64,000 nt of DNA. Source: Patescibacteria group bacterium. GTDB taxonomy: Bacteria; Patescibacteria; Microgenomatia; UBA12405. Positions within the stretch are counted from its first letter, which is position 1; each line of letters opens with the position of its first letter. Positions 36,425 through 44,444 of this stretch are shown piece after piece. The stretch covers positions 1-64,000 of the forward strand of contig JAMCSD010000003.1 in assembly GCA_023380755.1 (NCBI GenBank), read 5' to 3'. The notes beneath the pieces were generated by a model that was not told the origin of the DNA, did no database searches, and was given only the letters and a program-made list of their open reading frames with translations. The translations under genes and the position numbers were made by a program.

Positions 36425-37018
36425 TTATAGAGCAATAGTATCGGCAATCTTTTGCATGGAGAGCAAACAGATTTCAATAAATTTTTCTAAGGGGATATTA
36501 AGACCTGCCGGATTTTGACATTCGGCAATTTCGTCGCGGCGAGTGCCGGCAGCAAAACGGGGTTCTTTTAAGAAACGTTTGACTACCGAAGAAACTTTAA
36601 CATCAGCTAATTTTTTGGAAGGGTAAACTAAGGCGACAGCGACAATTAAACCAGTTAATGAGTCAGCGCAAAAAATCGACCATTCGGCCAAATTAGTAAA
36701 GTTCTGCCCTTGGCGGCCATCATGGGCTAAAACAATTTTTTGAACTGAATCGCTAAGACTAAGACCATATTTGGCGAGGGCTTCCCGGGTACGCAAAGGA
36801 TGGCTCTCTTTAAACTCGCCAGCATAATCAATATCATGGATCAAACCAGCCAAGAGCCAATCATCTTTAGAGGGATCATTGGCAGTGAGGCGGTTATTGG
36901 CATGAAGATAATCATAAAGACCAGACATGCAGGCTTCTAGGGCCAGAGAATGATAAAAGATATTGGTTTCGAGCTGTGATTTGGCGGCTTCAAGATACTT
37001 TTGGCGGTCAAGAGACAT
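36425..37018 (-). CDS. HD-domain phosphohydrolase-like protein
   Basis: 197 residues. The HD signature is in LLAGLIHDIDYAGE (about 56-70), with an upstream His in the first helix and a later AHDGRQG (about 98) giving further metal ligands. This fits the small HD hydrolases of the COG2316 type. The substrate is unknown. It starts one base after lysS and is probably co-transcribed with it. Confidence 0.8.
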   Translation of the reverse strand: MSLDRQKYLEAAKSQLETNIFYHSLALEACMSGLYDYLHANNRLTANDPSKDDWLLAGLIHDIDYAGEFKESHPLRTREALAKYGLSLSDSVQKIVLAHDGRQGQNFTNLAEWSIFCADSLTGLIVAVALVYPSKKLADVKVSSVVKRFLKEPRFAAGTRRDEIAECQNPAGLNIPLEKFIEICLLSMQKIADTIAL

Positions 37019-37019
37019 T

Positions 37020-38876
37020 TTAGGGAGATAAATAATCCTTAACCGGTTGGCCCAAATGTGATTCTAGTTCGGAAGGTAGAAGATAGATACCAGCATGATC
37101 CTGACCAAGACCAAGCTCCATAGTCGAGCAAAGCATGCCTTCGGAAACCACTCCCCGCATTTTGGCCTTTTCAACCTTCAGCGGTTGGCCTTCTTTAGTG
37201 TGGACTAAAGCATCCTTCAAGGATACGGGGACAATGTCACCAACTTTTATATTGGTGGCGCCGCAGACGATAGAAAGATGTTGGGGTTGGCCAATATTCA
37301 CCTGGCAGACCTGCAGACGGTCGGCGTCGGGATGCTTTAGCAATGTTTCAATTTTACCAATAACCACTTTGGGATTATTGACACCAACCGGAGCCTGGGA
37401 CTTAGCAGCAGGAATCCCCTCTTCGGGCTTCATGGAAGGAAATAAAATGACATCTTTGATGGTGGTTTGATCGGTTAAAAACTGGACAAAGCGGTCGATA
37501 CCCATCCCCCAACCGGCAGTAGGCGGCAGGCCATATTCCAGCGCTCTTAAGTAATCGTGGTCCATTTGCATGGCGTTTTCAGCACCCTTTTTAGCTAAAG
37601 CTTCTTCGTCCCGCCAGCGATTATATTGATCCTGGGGATCATTCAACTCGTTATAAGCTTTGAGAAGCTCAACACCACAAGCCAAGAGTTGGAAAGAAGC
37701 GATTTTTTGGGGATCATCCGCTTTTCTTTTGGCTAAGGCAATCATGGATGCCGGATAATCTGTCAGGAATACCGGACCGACCAAAAAGGGTCGGACATGC
37801 TCTTTGTAGAGGGCGTCAAAATAAGCGCCTAAACCCACCGCACCAGAGAGATCAACTTTTAGTTGATGAATTTTAATAGCTTTTTTAAATTCAGATTCGG
37901 TGTGGATATTATCGATATCGATACTGGTTTTTTCCAAAATAGCATCACGGAAGGTTAAACGCTTAAAAGGTGGGGTAAAATCAAGTTTGGTGTTTTGGAA
38001 AGTGACTTCAAGACTACCCTTGACGGTTTTAATAACGTGGGCTATCAATTCTTCGGTAAATTTCATTAACCGCTCATAATCAATATAAGCCCAATAAAAC
38101 TCAATTTGGGTAAATTCCGGATTATGAAAGCGGGAAACGCCTTCGTTCCGGAAATCACGACTAACTTCATAAACCTTTTCTAATCCCCCGACAATAAGAC
38201 GTTTTAAATAAAGCTCGTCGGAAATCCGTAAATACATATCCATATCAAGTTCGTTGTGGTGGGTAATGAAGGGCTTAGCCGAAGCGCCTCCATAAACAGG
38301 TTGTAAAATTGGGGTTTCCACCTCCATAAAACCATGCTCATCGAGGAATCGACGCATGGTCGATAAAACTTTGGTCCGGGTTTCAAAGATTGCTTTGACC
38401 TCCGGATTAACAATCAGATCAACATAACGCTGCCGGTAACGCTCTTCAACATCCTTTAGGCCGTGCCATTTTTCTGGTAGGGGGCGGAGGTTCTTAGCCA
38501 ACAGTTCGAATTCGGTGACATCAATGGTAATTTCTCCAGCCTGGGTTTTAAAGACTAAACCGGTAACCGAAACAATATCACCAATATCTAAAAGGTGGGT
38601 TACTTCAAACCGCGAAGCTAAAGACTTTTCCTGAAAAAATAATTGGATTTTGCCAGTGCGATCAACCAGATCAGCAAAAAGGATTTTGCCATGACCGCGA
38701 AGAGACATCAACCGACCAGCGACAGTGACTTTTTTTTGAAGTTTGCTTAAGGCTTCAGCGGCGCTATCTTTGGAAGACAAATCCGGCTGAGGATAGGCGT
38801 TACCTTTTAATTTAGTCAGTTTAATAAGTTTGTCGCGGCGAATCTGCTGAAGTTGATTAAGCTTAACTGGTTGCAT
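37020..38876 (-). CDS. lysS: Lysyl-tRNA synthetase (class II) with extra C-terminal tRNA-binding domain
   Basis: 618 residues, about 120 longer than typical bacterial LysRS. Residues about 50-150 form the anticodon-binding OB fold (VTVAGRLMSLRGHGKILFADL). About 160-490 hold the class II core with motif 2 RDFRNEGVSRFHNPEFTQIE and motif 3 GWGMGIDRFVQFL. From about 500 a tRNA_bind (Arc1p/EMAPII/MetRS-beta-like) OB domain follows: VVIGKIETLLKHPDADRL, then IVCGATNIK and MRGVVSEGMLCS. The extra domain should raise general tRNA affinity. It has a leaderless-type -10 box. Confidence 0.95.
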   Translation of the reverse strand: MQPVKLNQLQQIRRDKLIKLTKLKGNAYPQPDLSSKDSAAEALSKLQKKVTVAGRLMSLRGHGKILFADLVDRTGKIQLFFQEKSLASRFEVTHLLDIGDIVSVTGLVFKTQAGEITIDVTEFELLAKNLRPLPEKWHGLKDVEERYRQRYVDLIVNPEVKAIFETRTKVLSTMRRFLDEHGFMEVETPILQPVYGGASAKPFITHHNELDMDMYLRISDELYLKRLIVGGLEKVYEVSRDFRNEGVSRFHNPEFTQIEFYWAYIDYERLMKFTEELIAHVIKTVKGSLEVTFQNTKLDFTPPFKRLTFRDAILEKTSIDIDNIHTESEFKKAIKIHQLKVDLSGAVGLGAYFDALYKEHVRPFLVGPVFLTDYPASMIALAKRKADDPQKIASFQLLACGVELLKAYNELNDPQDQYNRWRDEEALAKKGAENAMQMDHDYLRALEYGLPPTAGWGMGIDRFVQFLTDQTTIKDVILFPSMKPEEGIPAAKSQAPVGVNNPKVVIGKIETLLKHPDADRLQVCQVNIGQPQHLSIVCGATNIKVGDIVPVSLKDALVHTKEGQPLKVEKAKMRGVVSEGMLCSTMELGLGQDHAGIYLLPSELESHLGQPVKDYLSP

Positions 38877-38881
38877 AGGTA

Positions 38882-38887
38882 ATTATA
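38882..38887 (-). promoter_or_regulatory. lysS: -10 box of lysS (leaderless)
   Basis: TATAAT, five-base spacer TACCT, ATG. It lies in the 12-base gap after greA. Confidence 0.55.
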
Positions 38888-38888
38888 C

Positions 38889-39350
38889 TCACGCAATCGC
38901 CATGATTTTGTAAGTCAGTTTTCCCACTGGAGCAACTACCTCAATTTCGTCGTGAACTTTTCGACCGACAAGGGCTTGGCCAAGGGGTGATTGATCGGAA
39001 ATTTTGTTGACGGAGGGATCGGCTTCAAACTCACTGACGATATGAAAGGTTAATTCCCGGGTATTGCTAATTTTTATTTTGACTTTGGAACCAACACGAA
39101 TGCAATCGTGGCCGACGCGGCCATTGATTAATTCAACTTTGGCCAAAGATTCTTCCAAATAGTCAATCTTGTCGTTAATAACCTCTAATTCTTCTTTTAA
39201 TTGAACGGCTAGAACATCTTCACCAGCCTCATCGGGTTGGGCAACTTCCTCGATTCTTTCAATAAGCTGGTCGTGTTTTTTCTTGAGCTCATCTAATTCC
39301 TGCTGGAGCCGTTCGTATCCTTCGTTGGTCAGCATCGTTTTGTTGTTCAT
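38889..39350 (-). CDS. greA: Transcription elongation factor GreA
   Basis: 153 residues. An N-terminal coiled coil (about 8-77) has acidic residues at its tip in QPDEAGEDVLAV, which reach the RNA polymerase active site and trigger transcript cleavage. The C-terminal FKBP-like domain ends with ISDQSPLGQALVGRKVHDEIEV, the standard GreA block. It is preceded by an unusual structured leader of about 190 bases. Confidence 0.94.
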   Translation of the reverse strand: MNNKTMLTNEGYERLQQELDELKKKHDQLIERIEEVAQPDEAGEDVLAVQLKEELEVINDKIDYLEESLAKVELINGRVGHDCIRVGSKVKIKISNTRELTFHIVSEFEADPSVNKISDQSPLGQALVGRKVHDEIEVVAPVGKLTYKIMAIA

Positions 39351-39392
39351 GACAATAAAAAATTGGTAACAAAAAACCTCCCTATTTGCTAA

Positions 39393-39424
39393 AGAGATGT
39401 TCGGCGATCACCAGGAACATCTCT
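39393..39424 (-). ncRNA. Structured greA leader hairpin
   Basis: AGAGATGTTC and GAACATCTCT form a perfect 10-bp stem around a 12-base loop. It starts one base after the stop codon of a 35-codon leader ORF and lies 43 bases upstream of greA. No T run follows directly, so it is not a simple terminator. A second small hairpin (CTCTC/GAGAG) is just upstream on the transcript. Confidence 0.45.
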
Positions 39425-39425
39425 C

Positions 39426-39533
39426 TCACTTAATGGAGAGGCAGCGAATATGAAAATTTGAGGTAAAAATAGTTGCTAGCAGACTTCCCGTAAACTCGGG
39501 ATTGATGTGTTTTATTTGCGTATCTGACTGCAT
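39426..39533 (-). CDS. Possible 35-residue leader peptide of greA
   Basis: ATG at 39531-39533 opens a 35-codon frame ending in TGA at 39426-39428, immediately before the hairpin. It is the first ATG downstream of the probable promoter. The peptide (starting MQSDTQIKHIN) has no recognised domain and there is no strong Shine-Dalgarno sequence. Its position suggests an attenuation-type leader, but a chance ORF is possible. Confidence 0.25.
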   Translation of the reverse strand: MQSDTQIKHINPEFTGSLLATIFTSNFHIRCLSIK

Positions 39534-39547
39534 TTTTACCACGAAGT

Positions 39548-39583
39548 ATGTTAAAACAGACAGTTGTTTTTGTCAAATTGACA
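39548..39583. promoter_or_regulatory. Shared -35 palindrome and greA promoter
   Basis: TGTCAAATTGACA (39571-39583) is a 13-base palindrome giving TTGACA on both strands. On the minus strand it is 17 bases from TAACAT (39548-39553), a plausible greA promoter with about 190 bases of leader. On the plus strand no good -10 fits before the sortase ATG. Confidence 0.5.
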
Positions 39584-39598
39584 TGAGTAAATATTGTT

Positions 39599-40324
39599 AT
39601 GGACCTAGAATTTTGGCGGGTAACGCCCAAGAAAAGATCAATTAAACGAATTACGAAAAAGGGGGTACTCTATTCAAATCCCGGTATACCCCAGAGAACA
39701 ATATATTATGTAGGAACTTTTCTAAGTATATTTTCGGTATTTTTTCTATTATATTTATATTATCCCATTGGAAAGGCATATTTTGCCTATTGGCAGTCTA
39801 ATAAAGGCAAGAGTCCGCAAGAACTAAGCGCCCTGTTAGTTAAAGAAAATGGCAAGATTGAGAAAACGCCGGCTGTGCCTAATTATTATGGAATTAAAAT
39901 ACCCAAAATTAACGCTGAGGCAGCCATAGTGGAGAACGTGACTCCTTACGACAGTACGGTGTACAAAAATGTGCTGGATGAGGGTAAAATTGCCCAATCA
40001 AGCACCAGCACCGTTCCGGGACGGGGTAAGGGTAGTTTTACTTATCTTTTTGCCCATTCCAGCGAAGAAGGTATTAGCGTGGCCCGGAAGAACGTAGTCT
40101 TCTATCTGTTGGGGGAATTATCCTCCGGAGATAGTGTTTGGATTGAACGGAATGGGATAAAATACCTATATAAGGTGTTCGATAAAAAAATTGTCAGCGC
40201 TAATGATGTTGAGTATCTCCATTATTCCAATCCCAATAAAGAGGTGCTGATTTTACAAACCTGCTGGCCGGTGGGAACAGACTGGAACAGGTTATTGGTA
40301 TTTGCCGAATTAATGGCTTATTAA
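39599..40324 (+). CDS. Sortase
   Basis: 241 residues. One membrane helix (about 35-55) is followed by an extracellular sortase domain. YYGIKIPKINAEAAI begins the barrel, the catalytic His is in FTYLFAHSS, the Cys in LILQTCWPVG and the Arg in DWNRLLV. Sortases cut a sorting signal and join the protein to an amine on the cell wall or another protein. A candidate substrate with a VPVTG signal is at 21345. It runs directly into the RSH gene with no gap. Confidence 0.88.
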   Translation: MDLEFWRVTPKKRSIKRITKKGVLYSNPGIPQRTIYYVGTFLSIFSVFFLLYLYYPIGKAYFAYWQSNKGKSPQELSALLVKENGKIEKTPAVPNYYGIKIPKINAEAAIVENVTPYDSTVYKNVLDEGKIAQSSTSTVPGRGKGSFTYLFAHSSEEGISVARKNVVFYLLGELSSGDSVWIERNGIKYLYKVFDKKIVSANDVEYLHYSNPNKEVLILQTCWPVGTDWNRLLVFAELMAY

Positions 40325-41779
40325 ATGAAAATAGATTTTCAACTTCAACCACAAGCAACGAAATGGGAGGATTTGCAGCCATATTGTGCTGACTATAATC
40401 AGGAAACTGTCCACAAAGCATTTGATTTTGCGGCCCGGTGCCATCTTAACCAAAGGCGAATTTCCGGAGAAGCTTTTATCAGCCACCCTATTTGGATTGC
40501 CAAGGTCGTGGCCCAATTAGGATTGGGAGAGGAAGCAGTGATCACCGCCCTGCTCCATGACACGGTCGAAGACGGAGAGGCCAAGATGGAAGATATTGCG
40601 ACCATTTTTGGCGATGAAGTGGCTTTATTAGTGGAAGGTTTGACAGAAATTAGCCGAAAAACCAAGGGTATCGAAATTCATAAAGAAAACATTGAAGTAT
40701 TCCGAAATTTTTTATTTTCTTCGGTGAACGATGTCCGGGTGTTAATTATCAGGTTAATTGACAAACTGCATAACGGTTTAACCATCGATTCCCTACCCCG
40801 TGACTCTCAAATAAAATATGCCCAAAGAGTTTTAAGTATTTACGGTCCGGTAGCGGAATATGTCGGTTTACATTTCTTCAAGAAGAGTTTGGAGGATATT
40901 GCTTTCAAGATACTTTATCCTAAAGAAGCATCAGAATTAGAAAAAGAACTCAAAAAGCGTTCTCGTGATGAATTGTTAGCCGAGAATTCCGTCCTAACAG
41001 AGTTGGAAACCATGTTAGAGGTTAATCATATTAATAGTTTTCAAATCCAAAGCCGGATTAAGAGTATCTATTCAACTTATCTTAAGATTAAGCACGGATA
41101 TTTGGGGGAAAGGTCATTTAAAGATCGGGTCGGTTTAAGAGTACTGGTGAAAAATATTGAAGATTGTTATACCGTCTTAGGATTACTCCATGCAAAATAC
41201 AAATATATTCCAGGAGAATTTGAGGATTATATCTCCAATCCAAAGGCAAATGGGTACCGGTCAATCCAGACCACCCTGCAGTGGAAAGGAAAATTGTTAG
41301 TCGAAGTACAAATTAGGACTTTCGAAATGCACGAATTTAACGAGTTCGGGCCGGCATCGCATATTGCTTACAAAATGAGCCGGGGGCTTAATGTTGGGCA
41401 TGGAATGGAATGGGTAAAAGACCTGGTCCGATGGCAAAGTGATAAAAATGTAAGTAATTACCGAATCAGCGTGCTCTCCGAGCATATTTACGTCTTTACA
41501 CCCAAGGGCGACGTGATCCAATTGCCCCGGGAGAGTACACCTATTGATTTTGCCTATACTGTTCATACTCACTTGGGTGATTATTGTAAGGGGGCTTTGG
41601 TGAACGAAAAAATGGTGAAAATCGACAGCCGGTTAAAAACCGGAGACTTAGTGGAAATCTTGGTAGGGACAAAATTAATGGCTAAGACGGAATGGCTGTC
41701 TTTTGTGGTCTCGGAAGCGGCCCGGACCCACTTAAGAAGGTTGAGAAACCGAAACTTCCAAAGTGAAAACAAAGCTTAA
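40325..41779 (+). CDS. RelA/SpoT-type (p)ppGpp synthetase/hydrolase lacking ACT domain
   Basis: 484 residues. An HD hydrolase domain (about 25-170) has SHPIWIA, ALLHDTVED and DKLHN. The synthetase domain (about 230-350) has DRVGLRVLV, YISNPKANGYRSIQ and VEVQIRTFEMHE with the catalytic Glu. A TGS domain (about 385-445) starts HIYVFTPKGDVIQLP. The protein stops soon after TGS, without the helical, zinc-finger and ACT regions of full-length RSH proteins (about 700+ residues). It can probably both make and degrade the alarmone. The ATG touches the sortase stop, so the two are co-transcribed. Confidence 0.9.
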   Translation: MKIDFQLQPQATKWEDLQPYCADYNQETVHKAFDFAARCHLNQRRISGEAFISHPIWIAKVVAQLGLGEEAVITALLHDTVEDGEAKMEDIATIFGDEVALLVEGLTEISRKTKGIEIHKENIEVFRNFLFSSVNDVRVLIIRLIDKLHNGLTIDSLPRDSQIKYAQRVLSIYGPVAEYVGLHFFKKSLEDIAFKILYPKEASELEKELKKRSRDELLAENSVLTELETMLEVNHINSFQIQSRIKSIYSTYLKIKHGYLGERSFKDRVGLRVLVKNIEDCYTVLGLLHAKYKYIPGEFEDYISNPKANGYRSIQTTLQWKGKLLVEVQIRTFEMHEFNEFGPASHIAYKMSRGLNVGHGMEWVKDLVRWQSDKNVSNYRISVLSEHIYVFTPKGDVIQLPRESTPIDFAYTVHTHLGDYCKGALVNEKMVKIDSRLKTGDLVEILVGTKLMAKTEWLSFVVSEAARTHLRRLRNRNFQSENKA

Positions 41780-41804
41780 CCCAAGAATATTGGTTAGTTA
41801 ACGT

Positions 41805-41810
41805 TATAAT
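41805..41810 (+). promoter_or_regulatory. tyrS: -10 box of tyrS
   Basis: TATAAT, five bases AGGGA, ATG. Either leaderless or with AGGGA acting in a longer transcript from upstream. Confidence 0.5.
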
Positions 41811-41815
41811 AGGGA

Positions 41816-42967
41816 ATGACCACCGAAGAAAAAATTGAACTGATTACCCGAAACTGTGAGGAAGTCATTACTAAAGAGGATCTGCGCCGACTGCTGAATA
41901 ACGGCACCGAGTTACATCATTATATCGGTTTTGAAATATCGGGGTTGGTTCATTTGGGAACAGGCTATATTTCGATGGGAAAAGTAGCAGATTTTTTGCG
42001 GGCGGGGGTGAAGTGCCAGATATTTTTAGCTGATTTTCACACGTATTTAAACAATAAATTAGGCGGCAATATTGAAAGTATTCGTTGGGCAGCCGTCAAT
42101 TATTTTAAGGAAGCATTAATCGCCTCCTTAAAATGCCACGAAGTTAATGTTGATCAGGAACTAAAATTAGGGAACCTGACTTTTATTCCGGGTTTCGACT
42201 TATACAAAAATAACCTGGTACATTGGGAAACTTTTATGGAAGTGGGGAAACACGTGACGTTATCACGGGACTTAAGGTCTATCTCGATTATGGGCAAAAA
42301 ACAGGGAAATGAAGTAGATATGGCGACATTGTTTTATCCCCCACTTCAGGTAGCCGATATTTACACCATGAAAGTTAATCTAGCCCATGCCGGGATGGAT
42401 CAGCGGAAGGCTCATGTTATCGCCCGGGATGTGGCCCATAAGTTGACTATTAATCCCCTTCTCGATGCGCAAGGGGAAATTATTGCGCCAATCGCGATTC
42501 ATCATAATCTAATTGCCGGGTTGAACGGACCGGAAAAAGTAGATACCAACCAGGGTTCGGAAGAGACGGCTACCGATTTAAAAATGAGCAAATCGAAACC
42601 AAGTTCGGCTATTTTTGTTCACGACAGCCCCGATGAAATCCGAGAAAAGGTGCGTAAAGCCTACGGGCCGCCAAAAGAAATTAAATTTAACCCACTTTTA
42701 AATTGGGTTAAAGTGCTCATTTTTTGGGGTGAAGATAAGGGGTCATTGATGATTGAAAGGCCGGAGAAGTTTGGCGGCAACATTACTTATACGAACTATG
42801 GCAAACTCGAAAAAGATTATGCCGAAGGAACTCTTTTTCCTTTAGATCTGAAAAATGCTCTGGCGGAATGGCTAATAAACAGGCTGGAACCAGCAAGGAA
42901 TTATTTTGCCGAGGAAGAACATAAAAAGGATTTGGAGAAAATGGTGGTTCTTTTAAATAAAAAATAA
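41816..42967 (+). CDS. tyrS: Tyrosyl-tRNA synthetase, archaeal/eukaryotic type
   Basis: 383 residues. The HIGH-region motif is GFEISGLVHLGTG (about 38-50) and the KMSKS-region motif DLKMSKSKPSSAIFVHD (about 255). AGMDQRKAHVIARD, ERPEKFGGNITYTNYGKLE and LKNALAEWLINRLEPAR match archaeal and eukaryotic TyrRS. Bacterial TyrRS has a GxDPTAxSLHIGH motif and a C-terminal S4-like domain, both missing here. It charges tRNA-Tyr. Identity elements of the cognate tRNA would be expected to match the archaeal type or have adapted. No second tyrS is in the window. Confidence 0.88.
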   Translation: MTTEEKIELITRNCEEVITKEDLRRLLNNGTELHHYIGFEISGLVHLGTGYISMGKVADFLRAGVKCQIFLADFHTYLNNKLGGNIESIRWAAVNYFKEALIASLKCHEVNVDQELKLGNLTFIPGFDLYKNNLVHWETFMEVGKHVTLSRDLRSISIMGKKQGNEVDMATLFYPPLQVADIYTMKVNLAHAGMDQRKAHVIARDVAHKLTINPLLDAQGEIIAPIAIHHNLIAGLNGPEKVDTNQGSEETATDLKMSKSKPSSAIFVHDSPDEIREKVRKAYGPPKEIKFNPLLNWVKVLIFWGEDKGSLMIERPEKFGGNITYTNYGKLEKDYAEGTLFPLDLKNALAEWLINRLEPARNYFAEEEHKKDLEKMVVLLNKK

Positions 42968-42968
42968 G

Positions 42969-43232
42969 TTATTCATGACTGGTTAACAAGTCACGTGCTT
43001 TAAGGTCGTTGGCGAGAATGAATCTGAGTTCTAGATGGCGTTCCCAATTGTGGGGGCAATGACCCATAAGGCGCCAGCCAAACCAATCAAGTTCCTGGAA
43101 ATTGGTGATCGGTCCAAAACCAGAACTTTGACCATCTTTAATTTTTTCCAGCATCCGGAAACGCCAACAAATATGATCTTCCTGGTTTTGACAGCCAGTA
43201 TAAGGGCAACCTTCATTGGAAATGTTAGTCAT
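42969..43232 (-). CDS. Small Cys/His-containing protein, unknown
   Basis: 87 residues, no recognised family. Cysteines at about 9, 14 and 22 (GCPYTGCQNQEDHIC) and a CPH near residue 59 could bind a metal. It is rich in Trp and charged residues and has no signal peptide, so it is cytoplasmic. It converges with tyrS (1-base gap) and is followed upstream by another Cys-containing small gene, perhaps one unit. Confidence 0.5.
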   Translation of the reverse strand: MTNISNEGCPYTGCQNQEDHICWRFRMLEKIKDGQSSGFGPITNFQELDWFGWRLMGHCPHNWERHLELRFILANDLKARDLLTSHE

Positions 43233-43247
43233 AACTTATAGTATCAC

Positions 43248-43697
43248 TTACTGGTCATGATCGAGATGGTTAGCGGTTGGAATCCGGGAGCGGATCTGGT
43301 CAATGTATTTGAGAGTGACAACTAAATCTTTGCAGGAACCAGAAGAAATGATTGTGGCTCGGGTGAAATCTAATTGTGGTTTTGTTAAATTTTCATGACT
43401 GTATCTTTCCTCGACTAACTGCCTAACACGACATTGAGCCGCCCCCTGACAATTATCAAAGATACATGAATCGGGGTCCTGAGTCCGGAACGGAACAAGA
43501 GGAGGTCGAAGAGTTTCCACGATTTTTTGGGTTTTTTCTAAAATATCATCCAGCTGTCGGCAGCTAACAGTAGTAGCCAACATTTTGGTGGTGGCGATAA
43601 GCACCGTATCTGGCTCTTTTTGGGCGAGCTCATGATTTATTTTGGAGAGAGAAACACAACTAGGATAAAGTTGGCATTCGGGTAGTTGACAGGGCAT
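43248..43697 (-). CDS. Small Cys-rich protein, unknown
   Basis: 149 residues. Cysteines at about 3, 8 and 14 (MPCQLPECQLYPSC) and a second cluster (SCIFDNCQGAAQC, about 77-90) suggest a zinc or iron-sulfur site. The middle is helical. No family recognised. TATACT with a TGT extension lies 5 bases before ATG, so it heads the short leftward unit with the 87-residue gene. Confidence 0.5.
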   Translation of the reverse strand: MPCQLPECQLYPSCVSLSKINHELAQKEPDTVLIATTKMLATTVSCRQLDDILEKTQKIVETLRPPLVPFRTQDPDSCIFDNCQGAAQCRVRQLVEERYSHENLTKPQLDFTRATIISSGSCKDLVVTLKYIDQIRSRIPTANHLDHDQ

Positions 43698-43702
43698 AGG
43701 AG

Positions 43703-43708
43703 AGTATA
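43703..43708 (-). promoter_or_regulatory. Extended -10 box for a leaderless start at 43697
   Basis: TGT-TATACT, spacer CTCCT (5), ATG. Confidence 0.5.
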
Positions 43709-43739
43709 ACAGTACTACTACTATTTTTGTAGTTGTATA

Positions 43740-44429
43740 TTAATACAATAAAAAGTGGGGGTTTTTGACGAAAAGTATTTGGCGATAGACTTGATTGATT
43801 CCGTAACATTTAATAAAAGACTGGACCTGTCGAAAGTTTATTAAGAGGCCGCGGAAACCATTTTTTCGCGGTTGGCTAAGTTGGCCAACGTTTTTTAACA
43901 GCACTCCCCTGACCTTCACGTGGTGAAAAAAGCGTTGATTAAATTCTGGTTCAATCAGATAACCTTTTTGGTCAAAGATATCGATATTTTGACGTAACAG
44001 TTTAGTGGAAAGACATCGTTCGCCGGTATAAGCCAGAGCGAAACCAGAAATGACCCCGTACCAATCCTCTTTTTCCCTTATGCCCAAAGTAATGTCGCAT
44101 TGACGATTAATAACCGGTGAGACCAATTTATCGAAATTGGCGGTAGTGAAATGGGTTAAGTCGCTATCCACAAAGGCGACATAAGGGGATTTGACCTGAA
44201 GAATACCGCTTTTGAGAGCGCGGGATTTGCCTAAGTTTCGCGGATGCCGAATTAATTTTATTCCAGTTAGGGACCGGAGAATATGATTGGTTTCCTGATC
44301 ACTACCATCATCGACAACGATAATTTCCCGACAATAATTTGATTTTTTGACTTCATTAACCACCGGGGTAATCCGTGGACCGTCATTAAAGCAGGGGATA
44401 ACCACTGAAACCAAAGAAATCTCCGTCAT
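43740..44429 (-). CDS. Family 2 glycosyltransferase
   Basis: 229 residues. VSVVIPCFNDGPRI, VVDDGSDQ, HPRNLGKSRALKSG and the metal motif FVDSDLTHF define a GT2 catalytic domain of the DPM1-like or WcaA-like type. The domain is short with a basic C-terminus. It lies apart from the main glycan cluster, next to the uvr genes. TATAAT sits 6 bases before ATG, so it is its own unit. Confidence 0.8.
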   Translation of the reverse strand: MTEISLVSVVIPCFNDGPRITPVVNEVKKSNYCREIIVVDDGSDQETNHILRSLTGIKLIRHPRNLGKSRALKSGILQVKSPYVAFVDSDLTHFTTANFDKLVSPVINRQCDITLGIREKEDWYGVISGFALAYTGERCLSTKLLRQNIDIFDQKGYLIEPEFNQRFFHHVKVRGVLLKNVGQLSQPRKNGFRGLLINFRQVQSFIKCYGINQVYRQILFVKNPHFLLY

Positions 44430-44435
44430 AAGTTT

Positions 44436-44441
44436 ATTATA
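44436..44441 (-). promoter_or_regulatory. -10 box for a leaderless start at 44429
   Basis: TATAAT, spacer AAACTT (6), ATG, in the 15-base gap after uvrC. Confidence 0.55.
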
Positions 44442-44444
44442 AAC

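Noticed and set aside
39385..39440. 5S rRNA-like or other known ncRNA in the greA leader
   Set aside because: Short words such as CCTGGTGA and CCGAAC resemble 5S rRNA, but the spacing is far too short and no full fold is possible.
43709..43739. Terminator between the GT2 gene and the Cys-rich gene
   Set aside because: ACTAC/GTAGT arms are short and there is no GC-rich stem or proper T run.
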